Assembly (NCBI RefSeq): GCF_958439165.1 | Contig: NZ_OY288131.1 | Span: 1 to 64,000 of the forward strand | Reading direction: 5' to 3' | Source: an uncultured Hydrogenophaga sp. | GTDB lineage: Bacteria; Pseudomonadota; Gammaproteobacteria; Burkholderiales; Burkholderiaceae_C | Length of the DNA: 64,000 nucleotides | Shown here: piece after piece, positions 39,040-47,738 of the stretch | Position numbering within the stretch: the stretch's first letter is position 1 | How the letters are laid out: every line of letters begins with the position of its first letter | Notes under the pieces: generated by a model | What the model was told of the DNA's origin: nothing | Seen by the model: the letters and a program-made list of their open reading frames with translations, nothing else | The model's database searches: none | Translations under genes and position numbers: made by a program

Positions 39040-40468
39040 GGGAAGAATCCTTACGGGTGGGTGAGTCGGGGTCGAGCGCGACGATGGCCTGCACCACCCG
39101 CTCCATGCGCATGAAGCGCGAGCCCTTGACCAGAATGCTTCGCACCGGCACTTCGGTGCAGGTGACGGCCGAGGCCATCGCGCCGGCCAGTTCGGCCACG
39201 TCGGTCCAGTGGCGGGCCGCCGGCTCGCCGCCGGCCGCCAGTGCCAGCGACGCATTGGCCATGTGGGTGCCGGCCACGTGCACGGTGCGCAGTCCGCGCG
39301 TGGTGGCGTGGCGGAGCACTTCGAGGTGGAAGGCCAGACCCTGGTCACCGACCTCGCCCATGTCGCCCAGCACCAGCAGCTGCGGGCCGGGCAGTTCGGC
39401 CAGCACGTCGATGGCGGCGCGCACCGAGTCGGGGTTGGCGTTGTAGGTGTCGTCCACCAGCGTGACCGGGCGGCCGCCGATCGTCAGGCTCACGGTCCGC
39501 GAGCGTCCGCCCACCGGCTCGAAGTCCTGCAGACCCTGCACCACGGCCGGCAGGCCGACACCGGCGGCCAGTGCACAGGCGGTGGCCGCCAGCGCATTGC
39601 GCACGTTGTGGCGTCCGGCGATGCGCAGCCGCACACCGGCATCGCCTGCCGGGGTGTGCAGGTGCACGAACCAGCCATCCCCTTCCCAGCGCGCGGCCAG
39701 CGCGTGCACGTCGGCGCGGGTGTCGGTGTCGCTGAAGGTCAGGGTGCGCAGGCTGCCGGCCATTTCCTGCCACAGCGGGGTGTAGGTGTCGTCGCTCGGA
39801 AAGACGGCGGTGCCGTCGGAACCGAGCGCACGGATGACCTGACCGTTCTCGCGCGCCACCGCCTCGACCGTGGCCATGAATTCCTGGTGCTCGCGCTGCG
39901 CGTTGTTGACCAGGGCCACGGTGGGCGCAGCCATGCAGGCCAGCCGCTCTATTTCGCCCGGGTGGTTCATGCCCAGCTCCACCACGGAGAGCCGATGCTG
40001 GGCCCGCAGGCGCAGCAGCGTCAGCGGCACGCCGATGTCGTTGTTGAGGTTGCCCTGGGTGGCGTGTGCCTTGCCACCGTCGCCGCCCACGGCGGCACGC
40101 AGGATGCTGGCGACCATCTGGGTGACGGTGGTCTTGCCGTTGCTGCCGGTGACGGCCACCAGCGGCATGGCGAACTGGCTGCGCCATCGGGCGGCCAGCT
40201 CCATCAGCGCCGCATGGCTGTCGGGCACCTCGACGCCCGACAGGCCCGCTTCGGCCAGACCGCGCTCGGCCAGCACGGCGGCCGCACCGACGGCCTGGGC
40301 CTGCGCCAGGAAGTCGTGGGCATCGAAGCGTTCGCCCTTCAGGGCCACGAAGAGGTCGCCAGGCTGCAGGCTGCGGGTGTCGGTGTGCACACGCACCACG
40401 GGCCGGTCTATTCGGCCCACGGTGCGCGCACCGCTGAGCAGGGGCAGGAGTTCGGCCACGGATTTCAT
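39029..40468 (-). CDS. murF: UDP-MurNAc-tripeptide--D-Ala-D-Ala ligase
   Basis: Completes the pentapeptide precursor. The 479-residue protein has the MurF-type N-terminal domain ([19 protein letters not shown]), the P-loop [12 protein letters not shown], and [11 protein letters not shown] and [13 protein letters not shown] motifs. The start is ATG 40468 ([13 protein letters not shown]), overlapping the murE stop by four bases. Confidence 0.97.
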   Translation of the reverse strand: MKSVAELLPLLSGARTVGRIDRPVVRVHTDTRSLQPGDLFVALKGERFDAHDFLAQAQAVGAAAVLAERGLAEAGLSGVEVPDSHAALMELAARWRSQFAMPLVAVTGSNGKTTVTQMVASILRAAVGGDGGKAHATQGNLNNDIGVPLTLLRLRAQHRLSVVELGMNHPGEIERLACMAAPTVALVNNAQREHQEFMATVEAVARENGQVIRALGSDGTAVFPSDDTYTPLWQEMAGSLRTLTFSDTDTRADVHALAARWEGDGWFVHLHTPAGDAGVRLRIAGRHNVRNALAATACALAAGVGLPAVVQGLQDFEPVGGRSRTVSLTIGGRPVTLVDDTYNANPDSVRAAIDVLAELPGPQLLVLGDMGEVGDQGLAFHLEVLRHATTRGLRTVHVAGTHMANASLALAAGGEPAARHWTDVAELAGAMASAVTCTEVPVRSILVKGSRFMRMERVVQAIVALDPDSPTRKDSSHAA

Positions 40469-41985
40469 GCGTTCACCTTGCGGGCGGTGAGGGCCAGGGT
40501 GGCCTGCTGGAGATCGGAGAACGGGTGCTTCACGCCCTGCACCTCCTGGTAGTCCTCGTGGCCCTTGCCGGCAATCAGCACCACATCGGACCGGGCAGCG
40601 CCCTGCACGGCGCGGGCGATGGCCTGGGCCCGGTTCTCGATGAGCTGGACGGAACGGCCGGCCGGCACGCCGGCCTGCATCTGCTGCAGGATGGCCGCCG
40701 GCTGCTCGCTGCGGGGGTTGTCGCTGGTCAGCACGACCAGATCGGCCTGGCTGCAGGCCACGCCGGCCATGAGCGGGCGCTTGGTGGCATCGCGATCGCC
40801 GCCGCAACCCACCACCACCCACAGCGCGCCGCCACGGTGGCTGGCCAGCGGCCGCACGGCCTGCAGAGCCTTCTCCAGCGCATCCGGGGTGTGGGCATAG
40901 TCGACCAGCACCAGCGGCTCGTCGGCACCCACGGGTACCTGCTCCATGCGGCCCGGCACCGGGCTCAGCCGGCTGCAGGCCATCACGGCCTGGCCCAGCG
41001 GCACGTCCAGGGCGCGGGCAGCGGCCAGCACGCCCAGCAGGTTGTGCACGTTGTAGCGACCCACCACCGGCAGTTGCACCCGGTGGGCCGGGCTGTCGCC
41101 GCCCTGGGGCTCACGTTCGATCAGGTCGAAGGCCAGACCGGTACGGGTCAGCTGCACCCGCTCGGCGCGCAGCCGGGCCGGGGCATCGATGGCAACGGTC
41201 CAGAGCTCGGGGGCAGCCGGATCGGCCTTGGCCTGCCGGGCGAGGCGATCGGCCAGCTCGACGCCACGGGGATCGTCCACATTCACAACGGCCGCCTGCA
41301 GGCCGGGCCAGTCGAACAGGCTGGCCTTGGCGGCCCAGTAGGCCTCCATGGTGCCGTGGAAGTCGAGGTGGTCACGCGTGAAGTTGGTGAACACCGCCAC
41401 GCTGATGCGGGCTGCATCCAGCCGCTGCTCCACCAGCCCGATGGAGGAGGCCTCGATGGCACAGGCCTGCAGGCCGTCGTCGACGAAGGCGCGCAGGCTG
41501 CGCTGCAGCTGCACCGGGTCGGGCGTGGTCAGTCCGGTGGGCACCACGCTGCGGCCCGGCCGGCCGATGCCCAGGGTCCCGACCAGGCCGCACGGGCGGT
41601 CGCAGGCGTCGAGCAGCTGAGCCATCCACCAGGCGCTGGAGGTCTTGCCGTTGGTGCCGGTGAACGCCACCATGTCCAGCTGCTGCGAGGGGTGCCCGAA
41701 ATAGGCAGCGGCGATCGCGCCGGCCTGGGCCTTGAGGCCGGGCACGGCCAGCACGCGACCATCGTTCAGATCGAAGGCTTCGAGACCGTCCCGCTCCACC
41801 ACCGCTGCCGCGGCACCGGCCGCCAGCGCACCGGCAACAAAGCGGCGGCCGTCGGTGGCTGCGCCGGGCCAGGCGATGAAGCCGTCGCCGGGCTGCATCT
41901 GACGGCTGTCGCAGCGCAGGGTGCCGCCCACGGTGGCATGCAGCCATCGGGCCACGGCTTCGGGCTGGGGCAGCGTCTGGATCAT
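40465..41985 (-). CDS. murE: UDP-MurNAc-L-Ala-D-Glu--meso-DAP ligase
   Basis: Adds the third stem residue. The 506-residue protein has the P-loop GTNGKTSSAWW, the carbamylated-lysine region and the DNPR motif (LTSDNPRSEQP), which specifies meso-diaminopimelate rather than lysine. This agrees with dapF in the window. ATG 41985 shares its A with the ftsI stop codon. The murE stop overlaps murF by four bases. Confidence 0.97.
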   Translation of the reverse strand: MIQTLPQPEAVARWLHATVGGTLRCDSRQMQPGDGFIAWPGAATDGRRFVAGALAAGAAAAVVERDGLEAFDLNDGRVLAVPGLKAQAGAIAAAYFGHPSQQLDMVAFTGTNGKTSSAWWMAQLLDACDRPCGLVGTLGIGRPGRSVVPTGLTTPDPVQLQRSLRAFVDDGLQACAIEASSIGLVEQRLDAARISVAVFTNFTRDHLDFHGTMEAYWAAKASLFDWPGLQAAVVNVDDPRGVELADRLARQAKADPAAPELWTVAIDAPARLRAERVQLTRTGLAFDLIEREPQGGDSPAHRVQLPVVGRYNVHNLLGVLAAARALDVPLGQAVMACSRLSPVPGRMEQVPVGADEPLVLVDYAHTPDALEKALQAVRPLASHRGGALWVVVGCGGDRDATKRPLMAGVACSQADLVVLTSDNPRSEQPAAILQQMQAGVPAGRSVQLIENRAQAIARAVQGAARSDVVLIAGKGHEDYQEVQGVKHPFSDLQQATLALTARKVNA

Positions 41986-43718
41986 CAGAACGACTCCTCC
42001 ACCACTTCGGTCACGATCTGCGGCTTCACGCTCATGTCCGGCTGCACGCCCATGATGCGCAGCGTCTGCTGCACCGTTTCCGAAAACACCGGAGCGGCCA
42101 CCAGGCCGCCGTAGTACACGCCGTTGTTGGGTTCGTCGACCATCACCGCCACCACGATGCGCGGCTTCTCGACCGGCGCCAGGCCCACGAACCAGGCTCG
42201 GTACTTCTTCTCGGCGTAGCCCTTGCCTTCCTGCTTGCGGGCGGTGCCGGTCTTGCCGCCCACCGAATAGCCGATGGTCTGGGCCTTGACCGCCGTGCCG
42301 CCGGTGCCGGTGGCCATGGCGAGCATGTGGCGCACGGCCTGTGCGTTCTTTTCGCTGAAGACCCGCACGCCGGTGGCGGGCTCGTCGGTCTTGAGCAGCG
42401 TCACCGGCACCAGCTCGCCGTCGCGGGCAAACACGGTGTACGACTGGGCGAGCTGGAACAGCGAGGCCGAGAGGCCGTAGCCGTAGCTCATGGTGGCCTG
42501 CTCGATCGGCCGCCAGGTCTTGTAGGGACGCAGCCGGCCCGACACGGCGCCAGGGAACGGCACCTGCGGCTTCTGCCCGAAACCGGCCTGGGCATAGATC
42601 TCCCACATCTCGCGCGGGCTCATCTGCATGGCCATCTTGACCGTGCCGACGTTGCTCGACTTCTGGATCACCTCGTTGACGGTCAGCACATTGTTGGGAT
42701 GGCTGTCGCTGATGGTGGAGCCGCCGATGGTGATGCGGCCGGGGGCGGTGTTGATCGGCGTCTCGGGCCGGACCAGACCCTTCTCCAGCGCCAGCGCGGC
42801 AATGAAGGGCTTCATGATCGAGCCGGGCTCGAAGCTGTCGGTGAGCACCCGGTTGCGCAACTGCTCGCCGGTGAGGTTGCGGCGGCGGTTCGGGTTGTAG
42901 CTGGGGTAGTTGGCCAGGGCCAGCACCTCGCCAGTGATGGTGTCGATCACCACCACGCTGCCGGCCTTGGCCTTGTTGGCCTGCACCGCATCCTTGAGCT
43001 TCTGGTAGGCGAAGAACTGCACCTTGCTGTCGATGGAGAGCTGCAGGTCGCGGCCGTCCACCGGCGGCACCACGTCGCGCACGTCCTCCACCACCCGGCC
43101 CAGCCGGTCCTTGATGACGCGGCGCGAACCGTTGCGTCCGGACAGCTGCTCGTTGAAGGTCAGCTCCACGCCCTCCTGGCCACGGTCCTCCACGTTGGTG
43201 AAGCCCACCACATGGGCAGCGGCCTCGCCCTCGGGGTACTCGCGCTTGTACTCGCGGCGCTGGTAGATGCCCTTGATGTCGAGAGCGGCGATCTGACGGG
43301 CCACCGGCTCGTCGACCTGGCGCTGGATCCAGACGAAGGTCTTGTCCTCGTTCACCAGCTTGCGGCGCAGTTCGGCCAGCGGCATGTCCAGCAGCTTGGC
43401 CAGCTTGCCCAGCTTGGGGTCGCTCTTGTCGACGTCTTCCGGAATGGCCCAGATGCTCTGCGCCACCACACTGGAAGCCAGGATGAGGCCGTTGCGGTCG
43501 AGCACCTTGCCCCGGTTGGCCGGCAGCTCCAGCGTGCGGGCAAAGCGGACTTCGCCCTGGCGCTGGAAGAACTCGTTGCCGAACACCTGCACATAGGCGG
43601 CGCGCCCGGCCAGACCGGCAAACGCCAGGGCCAGGCAAGCCACGATGAACTTGCTCCGCCAGACCGGCGTCTTGCTGGCCAGCAGCGGGCTGGAGGTGTA
43701 GTTGATGCTGCGGCTCAT
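41985..43718 (-). CDS. ftsI: Septal peptidoglycan transpeptidase FtsI (PBP3)
   Basis: Class B penicillin-binding protein that cross-links septal murein with FtsW. The 577-residue protein has a membrane anchor (about 20-40), the non-catalytic pedestal domain with RGKVLDRNG, and the transpeptidase domain with catalytic Ser300 and Lys303 in GSIMKPF, the second motif SSN, and KTGTARK. It overlaps ftsL by four bases and murE by one. Confidence 0.97.
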   Translation of the reverse strand: MSRSINYTSSPLLASKTPVWRSKFIVACLALAFAGLAGRAAYVQVFGNEFFQRQGEVRFARTLELPANRGKVLDRNGLILASSVVAQSIWAIPEDVDKSDPKLGKLAKLLDMPLAELRRKLVNEDKTFVWIQRQVDEPVARQIAALDIKGIYQRREYKREYPEGEAAAHVVGFTNVEDRGQEGVELTFNEQLSGRNGSRRVIKDRLGRVVEDVRDVVPPVDGRDLQLSIDSKVQFFAYQKLKDAVQANKAKAGSVVVIDTITGEVLALANYPSYNPNRRRNLTGEQLRNRVLTDSFEPGSIMKPFIAALALEKGLVRPETPINTAPGRITIGGSTISDSHPNNVLTVNEVIQKSSNVGTVKMAMQMSPREMWEIYAQAGFGQKPQVPFPGAVSGRLRPYKTWRPIEQATMSYGYGLSASLFQLAQSYTVFARDGELVPVTLLKTDEPATGVRVFSEKNAQAVRHMLAMATGTGGTAVKAQTIGYSVGGKTGTARKQEGKGYAEKKYRAWFVGLAPVEKPRIVVAVMVDEPNNGVYYGGLVAAPVFSETVQQTLRIMGVQPDMSVKPQIVTEVVEESF

Positions 43719-44014
43719 CGGGCGGGCTCCGCAGCGGGAACGGCCGCTGCAGCCGGCAAGGCCACGTACTCGGTGATGCCGGGCGTGACCGGCCGCATGT
43801 CGAGCTGGCGCGTGGCCAGCTGCTGCACACGGGCGGGCGTGGCCTGAGCGCGCTTCTGCACCTGCAGCTGTTCATGCTCCGACTCGAGCTTGCGGGCCTG
43901 GGCCTGGGCGCGGTCGATGGCGGTGTAGAGCCGGCGCGACTCGTACTGGGTGTGCACCAGGTAGAAGGCGCTGGCCAGCACGGCCAGCAGCAGGACCAGG
44001 TTGAGCCGGATCAT
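43715..44014 (-). CDS. ftsL: Cell division protein FtsL
   Basis: Small bitopic divisome protein of 99 residues. It has one N-terminal membrane helix ([20 protein letters not shown]) and a periplasmic coiled coil ([19 protein letters not shown]). It forms a complex with FtsB and FtsQ. The size and place between rsmH and ftsI are standard. It overlaps both neighbours by four bases. Confidence 0.95.
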   Translation of the reverse strand: MIRLNLVLLLAVLASAFYLVHTQYESRRLYTAIDRAQAQARKLESEHEQLQVQKRAQATPARVQQLATRQLDMRPVTPGITEYVALPAAAAVPAAEPAR

Positions 44015-44946
44015 GCGACCACCCCGGCCGCCACGTCGGTGCGGGTGGCGACCCGCATGACCGCGCTGCGCGAACGCGGATTGCCGGCCACCTCGGCCGC
44101 CGAGGGCATGACCCGCTTCGCATCGGCCAGGCGCATGGGCTGCGGTGCGGCAAACGGGGCGCGGCGGTCGTACACGGCGCGCGAATGCGACGCCATGAAC
44201 TGCTTGACGATGCGGTCTTCCAGCGAATGGAAACTGATGACTACCAGACGTCCCTCGGCCTTGAGCACCGACAGGCTGGCCTCTAGCGCTTGTTGCAGCT
44301 CTTCAAGCTCGGCGTTGATGAAAATCCGAAAAGCCTGAAATGTGCGCGTTGCAGGGTCCTTGCCCGGCTCGCGGGTTTTGACCGCGCCAGCCACGACTTC
44401 GGCCAGCTCGGCGGTGGTTCGAAAAGGGCCCCGTTCCTGTCGGCGACGATCAATCGCCTTTGCAATCGGTTGAGCAAACCGTTCTTCGCCGTATTCACGG
44501 ATGACCTCCGACAGGGTTGAGACATCGGCCGTTTCCAGCCACTGGGCGACGCTCTGTCCGCGCGTGGTGTCCATGCGCATGTCCAGCGGGCCGTCGTTGC
44601 GAAAAGAAAAACCCCGTTCGGGGTCGTCTATCTGAGGGGAGCTGACACCCAGGTCCATCAGCACACCATCCGCGGTGGCCTCGCCCAGCTGCCCGAGGTG
44701 CCGGAAGCCCTCGTGGCGTACTGTCAGCCGCGCATCGGCATGGGCCAGCGCCTGCGCCACCTCGATGGCCTGGGGATCCTTGTCGAACACGGTGAGCCGG
44801 CCGCGGGCGGAGAGCTGCTCCAGGATGAGACGGCTGTGCCCGCCGCGCCCGAAGGTGGCGTCCACATAGTGGCCGTCCGGGTTGATCGAAAGCGCCTGCA
44901 CCGCTTCGTTCAACAGGACGGTCTGATGGGTCCATGCGCCTTGCAC
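44011..44946 (-). CDS. rsmH: 16S rRNA (cytosine-1402-N4) methyltransferase RsmH
   Basis: SAM-dependent methyltransferase also called MraW. The protein is about 311 residues. It has [13 protein letters not shown] at the N-terminus, motif [34 protein letters not shown] and the C-terminal [15 protein letters not shown]. Two adjacent GTG codons (44949 and 44946) can start it. GAGGA lies two and five bases before them, so I prefer the second. It begins eight bases after the mraZ stop. Confidence 0.95.
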   Translation of the reverse strand: MQGAWTHQTVLLNEAVQALSINPDGHYVDATFGRGGHSRLILEQLSARGRLTVFDKDPQAIEVAQALAHADARLTVRHEGFRHLGQLGEATADGVLMDLGVSSPQIDDPERGFSFRNDGPLDMRMDTTRGQSVAQWLETADVSTLSEVIREYGEERFAQPIAKAIDRRRQERGPFRTTAELAEVVAGAVKTREPGKDPATRTFQAFRIFINAELEELQQALEASLSVLKAEGRLVVISFHSLEDRIVKQFMASHSRAVYDRRAPFAAPQPMRLADAKRVMPSAAEVAGNPRSRSAVMRVATRTDVAAGVVA

Positions 44947-44954
44947 CACCGTCC

Positions 44955-45380
44955 TCAGAAAGAAAAGTCCTTGAACACGTCGGGCATGTCGCCCTTCATG
45001 GCCTCGGCCTCCTGGGCCGCATAGGCCTGCGCATCCCAGAGTTCGAAGTACGCCCCCATGCCCAGCAGGACAGCGTCCTTCTCGATGCCGGCCGCAGCGC
45101 GCAGTTCGGGCGACACCAGCACACGGCCGGAGGCGTCCATGTCGACGTCCATCGCATTGCCCAGGAAGATGCGCTTCCACCACTGGGCCTGCATGGGCAG
45201 GGCGGCGATGCGGGTGCGGAAGTCTTCCCAGGCGCCGCGCGGGAAGACCATGAGGCAGCCGTGCGGGTGCTTGGTGATGGTGAGTTGTCCGCCGGCCGTG
45301 CTCAGGGCGTCACGGTGCCGGGTCGGCACGGAGAGCCGACCCTTGGCATCGAGACTGAGCGAGGAAGCACCCTGGAACAC
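44955..45380 (-). CDS. mraZ: Transcriptional regulator MraZ
   Basis: First gene of the dcw cluster, an AbrB/SpoVT-fold DNA-binding protein that represses its own operon. The 141-residue protein has the two MraZ half-domains: [20 protein letters not shown] and, in the second half, [17 protein letters not shown] start at GTG 45380, which gives the typical N-terminus and has AAGGG nine bases upstream. A GTG at 45413 is in frame but lies inside the repeat array proposed as its operator. Confidence 0.94.
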   Translation of the reverse strand: MFQGASSLSLDAKGRLSVPTRHRDALSTAGGQLTITKHPHGCLMVFPRGAWEDFRTRIAALPMQAQWWKRIFLGNAMDVDMDASGRVLVSPELRAAAGIEKDAVLLGMGAYFELWDAQAYAAQEAEAMKGDMPDVFKDFSF

Positions 45381-45400
45381 TGTGATCAGCCCTTGAAAGA

Positions 45401-45434
45401 CACTTTTCACCACTTAATTGCACTTTTTTCCACT
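45401..45434 (-). promoter_or_regulatory. Putative MraZ operator: four 10-base-phased repeats
   Basis: CACT occurs at 45401, 45411, 45421 and 45431, an exact 10-base pitch. On the coding strand these read AAGTG or AGTGG units (AAAAGTGT, TAAGTGG, AAAAGTGC, CAGTGG). MraZ binds several direct repeats with about one-turn spacing, and AAAGTG-type units are described in other bacteria. The array starts in the -10 and covers the start region, as expected of autorepression. A further in-phase CACTTTTTTT lies at 45471. Confidence 0.75.
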
Positions 45435-45459
45435 GTAGCAGGAAAAGCCGGGCGAGCAA
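45432..45459 (-). promoter_or_regulatory. Promoter of the mra/dcw cluster
   Basis: Minus strand TTGCTC (45459-45454) and TACAGT (45437-45432) are 16 bases apart, a plausible sigma-70 promoter. The -10 overlaps the first of the phased repeats. The surrounding 45420-45580 is unusually AT-rich for this window, which supports a promoter region. Confidence 0.5.
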
Positions 45460-45577
45460 CGGGGCCTCTACACTTTTTTTCAATGAAATCAACCACTTAG
45501 CGCGCATTTGCAAGCCTTCTGATTCCAAAAAACACATCAAAAGCAAGCACTTACAAAAGCCACTGAAAGTGATGCTT

Positions 45578-45611
45578 CAAAACAAAACGCCCCCGGGGTA
45601 TCGGGGGCGTT
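45578..45611 (-). terminator. Intrinsic terminator after hslU
   Basis: AACGCCCCC (45586-45594) and GGGGGCGTT (45603-45611) form a 9-base stem with an 8-base loop. On the minus strand it is followed by TTTTGTTTT. It lies 33 bases past the hslU stop and separates the hslVU operon from the dcw promoter. Confidence 0.88.
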
Positions 45612-45644
45612 CAAGGGGCGAAAGGCGGTTCGGGCCGCCGACCG

Positions 45645-46979
45645 TCAGAGGATGTAGCGTGAAAGGTCCTCGTTGCGGCTGAGTTCGCCCAGGCGGGCAT
45701 CCACATAGGCAGCGTCGATCTGCAGCGTCTGCCCTTCCAGGCGCACCGCATCGAAGCTCACCTCGTCCAGCAGGTGCTCCATCACGGTCGACAGGCGACG
45801 TGCGCCGATGTTCTCGGTGCGCTCGTTCACGTCGAAGGCGATCTGGGCCAGGCGGTGGATGCCGTCCGGCGTGAAGGTCAGGGTGACCCCTTCGGTGGCC
45901 AGCAGAGCCTGGTACTGGCGCACCAGCGAGGCGTGGGTCTGGGTCAGGATGGCCTCGAAGTCGGCCACCGAGAGCGATTGCAGCTCCACCCGGATCGGGA
46001 AACGGCCCTGCAACTCGGGAATCAGGTCGCTCGGGCGGGCCAGGTGGAAGGCGCCGCTGGCAATGAACAGGATGTGGTCGGTCCGGATCACACCGTACTT
46101 GGTGGACACCGCCGTGCCTTCCACCAGGGGCAGCAGGTCGCGCTGCACGCCCTGGCGCGACACCTCGGCCGTGCTGCCGCCATCGCTGCGGCTGGTGACC
46201 TTGTCGATCTCGTCGATGAACACGATGCCGTTCTGCTCGGCGTTGTGCAGGGCGCTGCTGCGGATCTCGTCCTCGTTGACCAGCTTGGCGGCTTCCTCGT
46301 CGACCAGCAGCTTCATGGCCTCGGCAATCTTGAGCCGGCGGGTCTTCTTGCGACCGGCGCCCAGCTGGCCGAACAGGCCCTTGAGCTGGTCGGCCATGGC
46401 TTCCATGCCGGCAGGCCCCATGACCTCCATGGCCGGCAGCGGCTCGGCCACTTCCAGCTCGATCTCGCGATCGTCCAGCAGCCCTTCCCGCAGCTTCTTG
46501 CGGAAGGCTTGGCGGGCGGTGCCGTCCGGCGCCGGGGCGGCGGGCTCGAAACCGATGGAACGCGGCAGCGGGATCAGGATGTCCAGCACGCGCTCTTCCG
46601 CCGCGTCCTCCGCCCGTGTGCGGTGCTGGCGCATGGCCGTCTCGCGGGCCTGCTTGACCGCCACCTCGGCCAGGTCGCGGACGATGCTGTCCACGTCCTT
46701 GCCCACATAGCCCACCTCGGTGAACTTGGTGGCCTCGACCTTGATGAAGGGCGCGTCGGCCAGGCGGGCCAGCCGGCGCGCGATCTCGGTCTTGCCCACG
46801 CCGGTGGGGCCGATCATCAGGATGTTCTTGGGCGTGATCTCGGGGCGGAGCTTCTCGTCGACCTGCTGGCGGCGCCAGCGGTTGCGCAGCGCGATGGCCA
46901 CGGCACGCTTGGCGCCCTTCTGGCCGATGATGAAGCGGTCGAGCTCGGAGACGATCTCTTGTGGCGTCATGGAGGACAT
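45645..46979 (-). CDS. hslU: HslUV protease, ATPase subunit
   Basis: AAA+ unfoldase that feeds substrates to HslV. The 444-residue protein has the start [17 protein letters not shown], Walker [16 protein letters not shown], the pore motif GYVGKDV, Walker [10 protein letters not shown] and the C-terminal tail LSRYIL that docks into HslV. ATG 46979 is used; a second in-frame ATG lies three codons later. It follows hslV after 90 bases that hold a palindromic repeat. Confidence 0.97.
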   Translation of the reverse strand: MSSMTPQEIVSELDRFIIGQKGAKRAVAIALRNRWRRQQVDEKLRPEITPKNILMIGPTGVGKTEIARRLARLADAPFIKVEATKFTEVGYVGKDVDSIVRDLAEVAVKQARETAMRQHRTRAEDAAEERVLDILIPLPRSIGFEPAAPAPDGTARQAFRKKLREGLLDDREIELEVAEPLPAMEVMGPAGMEAMADQLKGLFGQLGAGRKKTRRLKIAEAMKLLVDEEAAKLVNEDEIRSSALHNAEQNGIVFIDEIDKVTSRSDGGSTAEVSRQGVQRDLLPLVEGTAVSTKYGVIRTDHILFIASGAFHLARPSDLIPELQGRFPIRVELQSLSVADFEAILTQTHASLVRQYQALLATEGVTLTFTPDGIHRLAQIAFDVNERTENIGARRLSTVMEHLLDEVSFDAVRLEGQTLQIDAAYVDARLGELSRNEDLSRYIL

Positions 46980-46980
46980 G

Positions 46981-47066
46981 TGGCCCCCACGCTTGTCACT
47001 TCGTGTACGTCGCTGCCCCCCGAGGGGGCGCGAGCTTGCTTGGGGCGGCCCGGCGCAGCGCTCATT
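46981..47066 (-). repeat. GC-rich palindromic intergenic repeat between hslV and hslU
   Basis: The element runs from CCCCCACGCTTG through CGCTGCCCCCCGAGGGGGCG to GGGGCGGCCC and GCAGCGCTCA. It matches, in opposite orientation, the two copies at 58314-58467. The core CCCCC-CGA-GGGGG palindrome and the outer CCCCCACGC blocks are shared. It is non-coding and lies within the hslVU transcript, so it may affect mRNA processing. Confidence 0.75.
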
Positions 47067-47069
47067 GCC

Positions 47070-47618
47070 TTACTCCAGTGTCTCAATGGTGTGGTTCATG
47101 TTGGTGTAGATGCACAGCTCGCCGGCAATCGCCAGCGACTGTCGGACCACCTGTTCGGCGCCGAGTTCGGTGTGGTCGATCAGTGCCTTGGCCGCGGCCT
47201 GGGCATAGGCGCCACCGGAGCCGATGGCGACGATGCCGTGCTCGGGCTCCAGCACGTCGCCGTTGCCGGTGATGATGAGGCTGGCACTGAGGTCCGCCAC
47301 GGCCAGCATGGCCTCCAGGCGGCGCAGCACACGGTCGGTGCGCCAGTCGCGGGTGAGCTCGATGGCCGCCCGGGCCAGATGGCCCTGGTGCTTTTCCAGC
47401 TTGGCCTCGAAGCGCTCGAACAGCGTGAAGGCATCGGCCGTGGCACCGGCAAAGCCCGCCAGCACCTTGCCGTGGTACAGCTTGCGCACCTTGCGGGCCG
47501 TGCCCTTGACGACGATGTGACCCAGGGTCACCTGGCCGTCGCCACCGATGGCCACCTGGACACCCTGCGGTGTCTGGCGGCGCACGCTGACGATGGTGGT
47601 TCCGTGAAACGATTCCAT
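47070..47618 (-). CDS. hslV: HslUV protease, peptidase subunit
   Basis: Threonine protease related to proteasome beta subunits. The 182-residue protein begins [14 protein letters not shown]. Removal of the first six residues would expose the catalytic Thr7, as usual in betaproteobacteria. The core [14 protein letters not shown] and the [14 protein letters not shown] region are intact. It is the first gene of the hslVU operon. Confidence 0.96.
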   Translation of the reverse strand: MESFHGTTIVSVRRQTPQGVQVAIGGDGQVTLGHIVVKGTARKVRKLYHGKVLAGFAGATADAFTLFERFEAKLEKHQGHLARAAIELTRDWRTDRVLRRLEAMLAVADLSASLIITGNGDVLEPEHGIVAIGSGGAYAQAAAKALIDHTELGAEQVVRQSLAIAGELCIYTNMNHTIETLE

Positions 47619-47738
47619 GGCAATGCGGATGTGAAGATCAGCACCCGAGGTGGGGACGGCGCCCGGTCTCTCAAGACGGACGGACCGCCCGAGTGCAACA
47701 GAAGGTGAATGCCCGCCGGCGGCAGCGGGCTCGGGACC

